NCBI RefSeq assembly: GCF_009831215.1
Contig: NZ_WUTW01000002.1
Location: 558,001 to 622,000 of the forward strand
Direction: 5' to 3'
Origin: Actinomadura rayongensis
Lineage (GTDB): Bacteria; Actinomycetota; Actinomycetes; Streptosporangiales; Streptosporangiaceae
Length of the DNA: 64,000 bases
In this document: positions 27,732-37,400 of the stretch, one piece after another
How the letters are laid out: the number at the start of each line of letters is the position of its first letter
How positions within the stretch are numbered: position 1 is the stretch's first letter
Program-made: the position numbers and the translations under genes
The notes under the pieces: model-generated
The model's input: only the letters and a program-made list of their open reading frames with translations
Told to the model about the DNA's origin: nothing
The model's database searches: none

Positions 27732-30700
27732 TCAATCACATTCCTTGAACATCTCAGTGGCTTCATTGACTACATCATGATACCCCATCCCCTGTTTGGT
27801 GATAGCGTCATGCACTTTGCGTTTTTCCGCGCGCGTCAGCTGGCGGCCGATGTTGCGTTCGGCTTCCTTGATCGCGTCTTTCGCCTGCTTATTCTGGCGC
27901 TCGTGATCTTTGGTGGTCTTATAACCATCGTCATCACCGGCACCCGTATCCCAGTCGGGAATGAAGATCTTCGGGTCGAAATCGTCCCTGCCGTTATGCA
28001 CGAGAATCGGCGTTGACCCGGCCAGCACGTAATAGGTGTGCACGCCACTGACGACGAGGTTGTACACGCGCTGATCGCGTGCAACCCGCCGAATTACCGA
28101 AGTGACCTGAACGTAAGCACCACTTCTAGTGCGCAGCCACATCCCGGGGTAAAAATCAGCAGCCTTAACCCAGCCGCCGACAGCAGACTCTCTCCAAGGC
28201 GTAATCGAATAGGCGGCCCAGAACAAGTGATTGGCCGTTGCCACGACAACGCCATCGTCTTTCGCGCCCCCATTAACGCGAACCTGGACAAGGTCCTTAT
28301 CACCTTGGCCGACAATGGTTGAAACGACAATTTTCGCACCGGCGTCGCCGGTCTTCGGATTCACCGCGAGAACTTGGTCCCCGACCTTCACGCGGTCGAT
28401 CGGTTTTAGTTTCCCATTCGCGAGAAGTACACGGGTTGACGGCGTGAAGCTATTACAGGCACGCGCCAGTCTGGCCACCGTTTTCGAAGCATCACGCCAG
28501 TCATTAAACGACTTAGCGAGCTCTTTGACGAGTCCGACGATCTTCTTGCCGAGCCGGAACGTCTGCGCCCACTTGAATGGGTTTCCGTGTTTCCGCAGAA
28601 ACTTCAGCAGCGGGCCGCCGGAGACCATGGTCACCACGTTGAGCGCCGTTTCGGCGCATCCTCCGATGTCGCCCTTGGTGAAGCAGTCGAGGGCATCGGT
28701 GATGCCTAGTTCTTCGGCAGCGATCTTGCCCAGGGCCATCGCGGCGGCCTTGAGACGCTGTTTCGCCTGTTCGGCGGCCTGCTTCTGTGCGGCGATGCGC
28801 GGGTTGATGGCGGGACGGGTGTTCCTCGCCGGTCCGCTGTCGCCCGAGCTGACGGGTCGACCATGCTTCGGGTAGACGGTGTAGCCGTTGCCGCTCCGGT
28901 TCGGGACGCGGTTCTGGCCGTCCCCGTTGAAGCACTCCAGGTAACCGTCGATCCGCCGGCACCACTGGCCGTCCGGGTCGGACTTGGACACCGGGTCGTT
29001 GTCGGCGTAGGAGTAGCCGTTCCACGACTGCGGGTCCTTCTCGTCGAACAGCGGGTCGACGGAGATGAAGCGGCCGAGCTTCGGGTCGTATTCTCGGGCG
29101 CCCATATGGGTGAGGCCCGATGAATCCTTGGGCGCGCCCAGGAAGCCCTTGTCGTCGATCCAGGCCGGCGGTGTGTCGCCACCGTTCCGGGCGTTTCCGA
29201 ATGGGTCCAGGCGGCGACGTGTGAGTGCCTGTTCGGCTCCGTCCTTCACCGCCAGGAGCGACGTGCCGTTGTGGTCGGCGGACAGGAAGGTGACGCCGTC
29301 CTTGGTACGTGTGGCGATCGTCTCGTCACCGTGCGTGTAGTAGCGGGTGCCTTCGACGGTGCCGCCCGACAGAAGGCGCAGTTCCATGCCCGGCAGGTAG
29401 AGCGTCGACGTTCCCGGCTCCTTGCGGATGAGCCGGTTCCCATCGCCGTCGTACACGTAGTTCGAGGTGCTGCCGTCCGCTTGCTTGACGGACGCGAGAT
29501 TTCCCTCGGTGTCCCACGTGAGGGTCTGCTTCTGGCCCGCGAGGACGCGCTCTGTGGTGTTTCCCGCCTCGTCGTAGGAGTACGTGTTGAGCCTGTCACC
29601 GGTCGGCGTCGTGTCGACGACCTGAGAGACGGCGTGCGGACGCGCGGCGCCGTTCGTGGGATACGTGTAGCTCGCGGTCGTGTCCGTGCCGGTGGCCGTC
29701 AGGGTGTGCTGGACGACCTTGCGCCGGTTCCCGTTCGGGTCCTGGGCGTAGGACGTCCAGTACGGTTCCGGACCGCCGACCGTCGTGGTGACGTTCGTCT
29801 TCGTCGGGGCCGTCGAGCAGTCGGCCTTCGCCGTCCACGCCTCGCTCAGCCGGTCCAGGTAGTCGTACGAGAAGCACTGGGCGTCGCCCGTCGCCGCGTC
29901 GTTGATCGACGTTATCGAGCCGCTGTCGGTGTAGCTGTACTGGGCGCGGAGGTCGGGAACGGATCCCTGGATCTCGCGATTCAGCTTCGCCTCGGTCAGC
30001 CGGTTGGTGCCGCGTTCGTACGAGTACGTTTCCCAGGTCTTCTTTCCACCTGTGGACAGTTCTCGCTGAAGGACCTCACCCGTCGGCGCGTAGTCCGTGC
30101 GCGTCAGGTAGGACGTCGTTCCGTCGACGGTCGTCGGGCGCTGCAGGTCGTCGTAGCCGTAGCGCACGACCTCGGCGGGCAGACCGCCCGCGGCCGGCAT
30201 CCCGATCGTCTTGACCGTGCCGTCCCGGTTGTAGGCGGTCGTGAAGTCGTAGACGCCCTTGAGATTTCCCTCGGCTGCGGGAACGACATACCTGGTCGAG
30301 GTCGGCCGGTAGAAGTCGTCGCGGGTGAGAACGGCGCTCGCGTACGCGTTGGCCGTTGTGCCGTCGGTGTGGCGCAGGGTGGCGTAGAGCTGGCCCTTGT
30401 ACTTGGTGTCGTAGGTCCACTCGGTGAGCTTCTTGCCGCTCGCGTCAGTGCCCTCGTACGTCGCCGTCTTACGACCGATCTTGTCGTAGGTCGTGAAGAT
30501 GCTCTTGTTCCTGGCGTCCGTCGCGAGAACCGGACGGTCCAGGTCGTCGTAACCGTAGGTGGTCGTCCCGGCGTCCGGATCGACGGCTTTGATCTTGCGA
30601 CCGCGCTGGTCGTATTCGTAACGCCAGACTTCGTTGCTCTGGTTGGTGACCGTCGCCAGACTTCCGGCCGGCGTGTAGGTGTAAGTGCTGGTGTCGTGGT

Positions 30701-33700
30701 CCCCGGTGGGCGATGTCCCCTTGTACTGGAGGAGCTGAATCGTCCGGCCCTGGGCATCGGTGATGGCCGTGCTCGGGGTCCCGCCGGCGGGCGGCTTGGT
30801 ACTCACCCGGTCGCCGCCGTACGTGGTGACGGTCGACCATTTGTCCTGCCCGGCGACGCGGAACGTCTCGACCGTCGGGCGGCCCGCGCCGTCGTAAGTC
30901 ATGACGGTCTGGCCGTTCACCAACCCGTTGTCGACGGTCAGCAGCGTGCCGGACGGCGGGCCGTTCGCCCAGTACGCCTCGTTCGCCTTCGCGACCTGGC
31001 CGATGCCGTTGTAGAACGTGTCGGCGACGAGGCGTCCGCCGTCCGGGCCCTCGGTCTGGATCTGGCGCGGACGCAGGAATCCGTCGAGCAGTTTGTACTC
31101 GGTTCCGTACGTGCCGTCGTTCTCGATCTTCTCGGTCTTCACCGACGTGATGCCGTCGGCCGGAACCGTGTAGGTGTATTTGACGCTCGGTGTGAGACCG
31201 TTCGCCTTGGGACGGTCGGGGAACCAGACGCTGGTGAGGCGGCCCAGTGGGTCGTAGGCGAGATCGGTCCGCTTTCCGTTGGGGTCGATCTGCGCGGCGG
31301 GCGCATTCCAGCCGGGCGTAAACCAGGTCTCGGTGATGTGCCCGAGCGGATTCGTCTCCTTCTTGTAGGTGGCGAGCCCGTCGGTGTCGGTGTACTCGGT
31401 CGTCGTCGTGGAACCCGCCGGATCCTTGGCGGTCAGCGGGCGCCCGTGCTCGTCGAAGGTGCCTTCCGCGTCGGTGATGTACTTCGCGGTGGTGCCGTCA
31501 TGGCTCTTGAGCGTCTGCACCTTCGTGACGTCGCCCTTGGTGGGGGCGGTGCCGTACGGCTGGCCGTCGTAGGACGTCAACGTGTCGGACAGCAGCTTCG
31601 TGGAACGGTCGGCCGTTCCGGCGTCCGCGCACTTGACGGACAGTTTCTCGACGCGTTTCACGTAAGTGCGCATCCAGGCGTCGACGTCGTCGGCGTAGGA
31701 CGTCAGCGTGCACACGTCATCGGTCGCGGTCGAGAGGTCGCCGAGGTCGTCCTCCTGGACGATCCGACCTGTCGTGTCGTCGTAGGTCGTGGTCGACTTC
31801 GTCTCGCGCCACCCGCCCGTGGAAAGGGCGGTCAGGCCACGAATCGTTCCGGTGTCCACGAACCCGGCGCGATCGGTGCCCCAGTCGTTCTTGCGGGTGG
31901 CGGTCTGCTTCCGCCACGGCGCGTTGATCGTCTTGCTGACGATGGAGGCTCCGTCATAGACGACGGACTCCAACTCGAATCCGGCGAGATCCGGATAGTC
32001 GGTGTACGAGGCGTCGGTGGAGTCCTTCACCGACACGGAGCGGGTGCCGCCCGCCGGGTCCTTGTCCCCGTCCATGCCGCGGAAATACGTGTAGTCGGTC
32101 CGCGTCGTGTACGTCTGCCCGTCGCCGCCGAGCACGCGTACCTTGCCGTACCCGGCCCATTCGCCCCAGGTCAGATTCTTGGGATCGCCGATGCCGTCGG
32201 GGTCGGTGTACCGCCAGCCGGCATCGCCCTCGTACTCGTATTTGGTGACCTGGTCGGGCGATCCACCCGTCCGGTCCGTCTGGATGACCTTCTCGACCAC
32301 GTACTTGTGGAACCAGTCCGTGATCGGATCGGTCACGCCCGGCGGCGTCCACTTGACCGGGAAACAGCGCTTGGTGCTTTCACCCGGTTTCGGAAGGGAC
32401 GAGGAGGTGCATTCCGTCGGCGCATAGTTCACGTCGAGCTGGCCGCCCGAATCGGTGTACACCGTCGCCAGCCGGTAGCGCACCATCGGCTGGATGTTGT
32501 CGTTCGGGATGTCGATCCGGTTGGGAAGCTGCTTGCCGACGAGCTGGACGGACGGCGTCGTCGCGGTCCCTCCCACGAGACCGGCGTGGTCGATCTTCGT
32601 GAGCCACAGCGTCCGCGAGCCGTCGCCGTTGTCCTTGAACTCGTGCGTCAACGTCCAGGCGTCGACGTCGGCGTAGCCGGTGCCCGACCGCATCTGGGTC
32701 CGGATCTTCACCAGGCGCTTGCGGGTCCAGAACGACGGGCCGGTCTGCTGCCAGGTGCACTTGGTGTCGGGCTTGCAGTTCAACCACCCGGGAACGTCCG
32801 GCCAGTTCGCCGAGTCCGGCACGGCGGCCGGATCGCAGGTCACGCCGGTGGACGGAATGCAGCGCTCGGCCACGTCGAACACCACGCGCGCCGCGGCCGG
32901 CGTCGAGTAGACCTGACCGTCGCGCTGGCCGTAGTCGGCCCGCTTCAGGTAGCCGCCGCGATCGTAAGGAGTTCCGTCGACGTCGGTCTTGGCGTTTCGC
33001 GCGTAGTAGTTCGTCTCTTTCGCGTAGTAGTACGAGAGGACGTCACCATGCGGGCTCTTGACGTAATCCAGGTTCCAGCGCCATGCCTGGTTGCACCAGG
33101 AGTCGGCGAAGCCCGACGACTTGTAACACGGTTCTCCGGAGTTGTTCCCGAAGACCGGCATGCGCCAGACGGAACTCGTCTCCTCCTTGCCGCTGGTCCA
33201 GCCGGGGAGGCGGTTCAGGCCGAAGTAGTACTGGGTCCCGTCGGTGGTGGTGATCCGCCAGTGCTCGCCGTTGTCGTCGCCGTTCGTCGCGCCGGTGAGC
33301 CGTTCGACCTTGGAGCCGTCATCGTCCTTGAGCCGCCACTTGCCGGTGGCATCGTCCTTGATGAGCTCGGTGGACGTTCCGCCGAGCTGGATGACGGCGT
33401 TGTCGGTCGCCCAGCACAGGTCTCCGACGTCCTTGTTCCCGTCGTCGGCGCATGCCTTATAACGGCGTTCGATGTAGCCCGGCTCGTAGGAGAATCCTTC
33501 GCCGATCCACGAGCCCTGGTTGTTCGTGGCGGACGTCTCGCCGTCGACCGACTGCGAGGAGTAGCCCAGTCCGATGCTCGGGGCCATGCCACCGGGAGCC
33601 GGGACGGTCCGGAGGGGATAACTCCAGGAGAACCCGCCGGAGGACGGCGAGACGCTCCATTTCGAGGACGGTGCGAGATTGGTCGCGCCGTAGTCGCCCT

Positions 33701-34400
33701 GGTCCGATCCGGTGTCGGCGGCCAGGGCCACCATCGTCGTCGAACCCGCTGCCGTCATCGGCAGATCTGCGGTGACCGTGCGTGTCGTGCCGTCGTTCGT
33801 CGACGGCAGCTCGGTCGGCTTCCCGCAGTTCGCCGGCTTCCCCGGCGGGCACTTGGGCAGCGCGACCAGGCGAAGGTGGGAGCCGAACGCGCCGCCGAAC
33901 GCGTCGGCGAAGGTCCCGTAGCCGATGCTGACGCGAAGCTTTTCGTTCGTCTTGACGGTGTCCGTCCGCGAAAGGCGCAGCAGGACACCGGAAACGCCCG
34001 CTGCGGTCGCTTCCTGACGGCTGAGAACATCGACCTTGAGCTTCCGCGGTTCCGCGGTCTTCTTGCCGGCGACCCTGACGCGCAGCCCGCCTGCGGTTCC
34101 TTCACCCGTGCCGCCCTGCACCGTGACCTCGGCCGATCCGGTGCTCGGCCAACCGCCGCGCGGAGGCGTGCGCAACGTCCTCGCCGCGGTCGGATCGGGG
34201 CGCCGGGGTTCGACCTTCCCCCGGCTGCCCTTCACCGGCTTCCGCTGCTTCTGCGTCGCCGGCCGCGTGCCTTTCGGATCCGCGAACGCGGACGCGGGAA
34301 GCGCCTCGACCAGTCCCGCCGGAAGGACCACGAGCAGCAAGAGCGCCAGCACTCGGGCGCATCGGCGCCGAAGGCCGATGAGGACTCGGGACGACTGCAT
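27732..34400 (-). CDS. secreted RHS-repeat polymorphic toxin with HINT domain and C-terminal toxin
   Basis: This is a 2222-aa protein from ATG 34400; an upstream in-frame TTG at 34445 is less likely. Order: signal peptide (about 1-40, Arg-rich then LALLLLVVLPAGLVEA); linker; SpvB/TcdB-like region from about 240 (KWSVSPSSGGFSWSYPLRTV); many YD/RHS repeats (YDERGRKIKAVDPDAGTTTY and similar) up to the core end near 1780-1813 (SVDPLF to DPDGQ). A helical pre-toxin segment (about 1814-1981) is followed by a HINT autoprotease from Cys1982 to His2135-Asn2136 and an 86-aa toxin candidate. In this class the RHS shell encloses the toxin, and HINT or other proteolysis releases it. A LamG-protein gene is upstream and an immunity candidate downstream. 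Confidence 0.93.
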   Translation of the reverse strand: MQSSRVLIGLRRRCARVLALLLLVVLPAGLVEALPASAFADPKGTRPATQKQRKPVKGSRGKVEPRRPDPTAARTLRTPPRGGWPSTGSAEVTVQGGTGEGTAGGLRVRVAGKKTAEPRKLKVDVLSRQEATAAGVSGVLLRLSRTDTVKTNEKLRVSIGYGTFADAFGGAFGSHLRLVALPKCPPGKPANCGKPTELPSTNDGTTRTVTADLPMTAAGSTTMVALAADTGSDQGDYGATNLAPSSKWSVSPSSGGFSWSYPLRTVPAPGGMAPSIGLGYSSQSVDGETSATNNQGSWIGEGFSYEPGYIERRYKACADDGNKDVGDLCWATDNAVIQLGGTSTELIKDDATGKWRLKDDDGSKVERLTGATNGDDNGEHWRITTTDGTQYYFGLNRLPGWTSGKEETSSVWRMPVFGNNSGEPCYKSSGFADSWCNQAWRWNLDYVKSPHGDVLSYYYAKETNYYARNAKTDVDGTPYDRGGYLKRADYGQRDGQVYSTPAAARVVFDVAERCIPSTGVTCDPAAVPDSANWPDVPGWLNCKPDTKCTWQQTGPSFWTRKRLVKIRTQMRSGTGYADVDAWTLTHEFKDNGDGSRTLWLTKIDHAGLVGGTATTPSVQLVGKQLPNRIDIPNDNIQPMVRYRLATVYTDSGGQLDVNYAPTECTSSSLPKPGESTKRCFPVKWTPPGVTDPITDWFHKYVVEKVIQTDRTGGSPDQVTKYEYEGDAGWRYTDPDGIGDPKNLTWGEWAGYGKVRVLGGDGQTYTTRTDYTYFRGMDGDKDPAGGTRSVSVKDSTDASYTDYPDLAGFELESVVYDGASIVSKTINAPWRKQTATRKNDWGTDRAGFVDTGTIRGLTALSTGGWRETKSTTTYDDTTGRIVQEDDLGDLSTATDDVCTLTSYADDVDAWMRTYVKRVEKLSVKCADAGTADRSTKLLSDTLTSYDGQPYGTAPTKGDVTKVQTLKSHDGTTAKYITDAEGTFDEHGRPLTAKDPAGSTTTTEYTDTDGLATYKKETNPLGHITETWFTPGWNAPAAQIDPNGKRTDLAYDPLGRLTSVWFPDRPKANGLTPSVKYTYTVPADGITSVKTEKIENDGTYGTEYKLLDGFLRPRQIQTEGPDGGRLVADTFYNGIGQVAKANEAYWANGPPSGTLLTVDNGLVNGQTVMTYDGAGRPTVETFRVAGQDKWSTVTTYGGDRVSTKPPAGGTPSTAITDAQGRTIQLLQYKGTSPTGDHDTSTYTYTPAGSLATVTNQSNEVWRYEYDQRGRKIKAVDPDAGTTTYGYDDLDRPVLATDARNKSIFTTYDKIGRKTATYEGTDASGKKLTEWTYDTKYKGQLYATLRHTDGTTANAYASAVLTRDDFYRPTSTRYVVPAAEGNLKGVYDFTTAYNRDGTVKTIGMPAAGGLPAEVVRYGYDDLQRPTTVDGTTSYLTRTDYAPTGEVLQRELSTGGKKTWETYSYERGTNRLTEAKLNREIQGSVPDLRAQYSYTDSGSITSINDAATGDAQCFSYDYLDRLSEAWTAKADCSTAPTKTNVTTTVGGPEPYWTSYAQDPNGNRRKVVQHTLTATGTDTTASYTYPTNGAARPHAVSQVVDTTPTGDRLNTYSYDEAGNTTERVLAGQKQTLTWDTEGNLASVKQADGSTSNYVYDGDGNRLIRKEPGTSTLYLPGMELRLLSGGTVEGTRYYTHGDETIATRTKDGVTFLSADHNGTSLLAVKDGAEQALTRRRLDPFGNARNGGDTPPAWIDDKGFLGAPKDSSGLTHMGAREYDPKLGRFISVDPLFDEKDPQSWNGYSYADNDPVSKSDPDGQWCRRIDGYLECFNGDGQNRVPNRSGNGYTVYPKHGRPVSSGDSGPARNTRPAINPRIAAQKQAAEQAKQRLKAAAMALGKIAAEELGITDALDCFTKGDIGGCAETALNVVTMVSGGPLLKFLRKHGNPFKWAQTFRLGKKIVGLVKELAKSFNDWRDASKTVARLARACNSFTPSTRVLLANGKLKPIDRVKVGDQVLAVNPKTGDAGAKIVVSTIVGQGDKDLVQVRVNGGAKDDGVVVATANHLFWAAYSITPWRESAVGGWVKAADFYPGMWLRTRSGAYVQVTSVIRRVARDQRVYNLVVSGVHTYYVLAGSTPILVHNGRDDFDPKIFIPDWDTGAGDDDGYKTTKDHERQNKQAKDAIKEAERNIGRQLTRAEKRKVHDAITKQGMGYHDVVNEATEMFKECD
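27735..27992 (-). other. toxin-domain candidate at the RHS C-terminus (86 residues)
   Basis: This part follows the HINT His-Asn. It opens with an acidic linker (GRDDFDPKIFIPDWDTGAGD) and continues with a Lys/Glu-rich helical region (DHERQNKQAKDAIKEAERN, then RQLTRAEKRKVHDAITKQGM). A helical domain with conserved His, Lys and Gln of this kind suggests an RNase-type polymorphic toxin, but I cannot assign a family from sight alone. Composition is AT-richer than the rest of the gene. Confidence 0.55.
27993..28457 (-). other. HINT (intein-like autoprocessing) domain of the RHS protein
   Basis: These 155 residues start with CNSFTPSTRVLLANGKLKPI and end with STPILVHN, the Hedgehog/intein block A Cys and the terminal His-Asn. 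The block B-like ATANHLFWA is present. Such domains cut the chain N-terminal to the toxin. All key residues are intact. Confidence 0.88.
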
Positions 34401-34458
34401 GGCTCTCGCTCTCAGGGTCAGCGCAGGGGGTCGCTTGCTTCTCAACCGTTCGCGGCCG

Positions 34459-37400
34459 TCAGAGATCCGGCTGTTCCGTCCTGTCGTTCAGCCGCTGCAA
34501 AGTGCCCTCGTCCAGCACGCCGGCGTATACGCGAACGTCGTCCACATCGCCGATGAACGCTTCCGGGCCCGAGCCCCCGATGCGCAGCGGCCCCGCGGCG
34601 TTCCAGGTGCTGAGATAAGGCACTTTGGCGGCCGCGTCCTCGTTGCCGTCGACATAGATCCGGAGTTCGCCGACGGTGTGGTCATAGACGATGGCGATCG
34701 ACTGCCCGGACTCGTCCGACGACCCCTGCGCCTGCGTGTAGTTCACCGATACCACTTCGCTGCCGCCGTCGGTCTTCGGCATCACGACCTGCCATTGGCC
34801 GGTGGTCTTGTCATAGCGGATCGCGAAGCCGTATCCCGACGTCCCGGCCTGCGACAGAACGGTCATCGAATTCACCGGTTCCTCCGACGCGAGCCGCGCG
34901 TGAAGCGTGACGGTGAAGCTCCGGTTCGTCTGGATCAGCGCGGGCGTGGTGCCCGCGCCGTCCGTGCCGGTCGCGTTCAGCCGGAGTTGGCCCGACCCGA
35001 CCATCGCGGGCGGCGACGGATCGAGAGGGTCATCGTCGGGCGGCGGGGTGTAGATCGTCGCGTCGCCCGTGAGCGTCATGCCCGTGCCGTTGCGCTGCTC
35101 CGGGCTGATCCCGCCCGTCGCCGTGTTGAGCGGCCAGTAGCCGCGCCGTTCCGGCGAGAGTGCGTACAGCACGGGAATGTCGTCCGGAACCAAAACGCGA
35201 TCGAACACCTTGACGTCGTCGATATAGCCGTGCCAGTAGGACGACGTCTGGCCGTGATACTTGTTGCGGCCGATCGTCAGCGCGCCCTCGCCGTGCCACG
35301 GGTTCGGGTTGTCGGCAGTACCCGTGAGCACGCCGTTCACGTAGAGATAGATCTTTTTCGCGGTCGCGTCATGGACGCCGACGAGATGTACCCATTCGTT
35401 GAGTTCGGCGGGCTGTGTGGAAAATGCGTTGATCCATGCTCCGGTGGAGGTGTCGGTCCCCCTCATGCGGAACGCCCATTTTTTGAGAGCCGACTCGTAG
35501 CCGAGCTGGAAGGCGCCCTCCGACGCCCCGTCCTGGCCCAGCGCGTAGCCGCCGATGTCGCCCTTGTCGAGATAGACCCAGGCGCTCACCGAGAAGCTTT
35601 CGTCGGTGCGGACGACGGGCGCGGTGGTCTCCAGGGCACCGGCCGACTCCCAGCCGACGGTCCGAAGCGCCTTGCCCTTGACACCCGGCGCGCCGAACTG
35701 CACCGTCCCGACGCGTCCGGCGGTGTACCGCTCGGGCACGCCGGTGACCTGGGTCGTGCCCGCCGGCTCGTCCAGACTCCACCGGGCCAAGGCGGGCGGC
35801 GGCGCGGACTTGCGCGCGTACAGGTCGGCGATATCCGTTTCCGACAGCGGTTCGTCGTAGATCCGCACGTCGTCGACGCCGCCGCGCCACCAGTGGGCGT
35901 AGGCGCCATTGACCTTGCCGCGACCGATCTGCAGCGGGCCGGACGCCGCCCAGTCGCCCGTCACGGCGACGGTCCCTGCGAGCGATCCGTTGACGTACAG
36001 CCGCAGTTGGCCGGCCGACTTGTCATAGACGCCGACGAGGTGCGTCCAGGTGTTCAGCGTCGCCGCCGACCCGGAAGCCGTCTTGATCGGCGCATTGTCC
36101 GTGTCGGCGTCGGCCCGCCAGAAGGACCACTTCCCCGAGGACGGGTAGTAGCCGAGTTCGAATCCGCTGTTGCGGTCGCCGTCCTGGCTGATGACCGTTC
36201 CGTACTGCGTCGAGTTCGTCAGCTTCACCCACGCGCTCACGGAGTAGTTCTGGTCCGTGGCGACCACCTTCTGCCCGGTCTGAACCGAGCCTCCGTCCAG
36301 TGCGAGGGAACCGCCGATCGTGCCGGCACCACCGAGTTGGGCGCTGCCGCTGAGCGTTCCCGTGGTGTCGGGGAGGTCACGCGCGATGGCCTGCGTGGCA
36401 CCGGCGTTCTCATTGAGGTCCCAGGCAGCGCGTGGTCCACGTCCCGGGTCGACGTAGAACTCGAAGTTCGCCACGACCGCGTTCGTTTGATTCGCGCCGT
36501 CCACGGCGACCACCGCGACCGACTGAGGACCGTCATGATCAGGCATGAACCGAACCGTCTGCGCGCCGCCGGACGTCGTCTGGACGGTATGCGCGGTCAC
36601 GTTTTCGTCATTGAAGCCGTATTTGTACGCGACCACATCGGTGTCCGACGCTTTGAAGGTGAACGATCCGTACTCGCCCACGGCGTGTCCGGTCGTCGAG
36701 GTGACGGTCGGCGGCTTCGGCTTGGTCGCGTCGTAGATGAACTGGCAGGACGTCTGTGAGCCCTCCCAGCTCCACGGCCCCCAGAGGTAACTGTCGGAAG
36801 CGCGGACCTCCCAGCTGATGACCGTGTTCTGGGGAATGCCGACACCGGTGAGCGAATAGTCGAACCTACTGCCGCTGGCCTTGTAACCGGTCGTGTAGGT
36901 CTTCGTGACCTTCACTCCGTCAGTGCCGACCCAGCTGACCGAGAACTGGCCGCGCACCTGCTCGTTGTCGGGGTCCCGCAGCGTCGCCGACAGTTTCGGC
37001 GGCTCGTCGACGTACGGACGGCCGGTCCCACTGATGCAGCTTCCGCCCGGCGTCATCTTGAGTTCGGACTGCTTCGGTTGGTTCGGCGCGGTCGTGTAGT
37101 GGACTTCGAGCTGGGCGTTCTCGCAGAACCGCTTCCAGTACGTGTAGTCGCCTTCATCGTCGGCGCGCACGCGGAACGTCGTGTTGGAAAGGCCCGCCTG
37201 CACTGCGGCCTTGGCGTCGAAGCGCACGTTCTGGTTGGTGGACGTGCAGGACGATGTCGGATTGGTCGGCGACTTCGTCTGGAGGAAGTTCATGTCGCCC
37301 GAGGCCGGCTGATTGTCCCAGTTGGTGCCCGTGCCGATGGACTTCGACGTCCAGTGCAGGTCGACGCCCTTGGCGGACGAGCTGTACGTGTGGCGCAAGG

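Noticed and set aside
29271..34556. A 1761-codon open frame on the plus strand opposite the RHS gene
   Set aside because: It is the antisense shadow of the high-GC RHS gene. Its translation is rich in Arg, Gly and Val without domains or a ribosome site, while the minus-strand frame shows full RHS architecture.
34036..36759. A 907-codon plus-strand frame overlapping the RHS and LamG genes
   Set aside because: It spans two real minus-strand genes and their spacer, has no recognisable domains, and is explained by GC-driven lack of stops.
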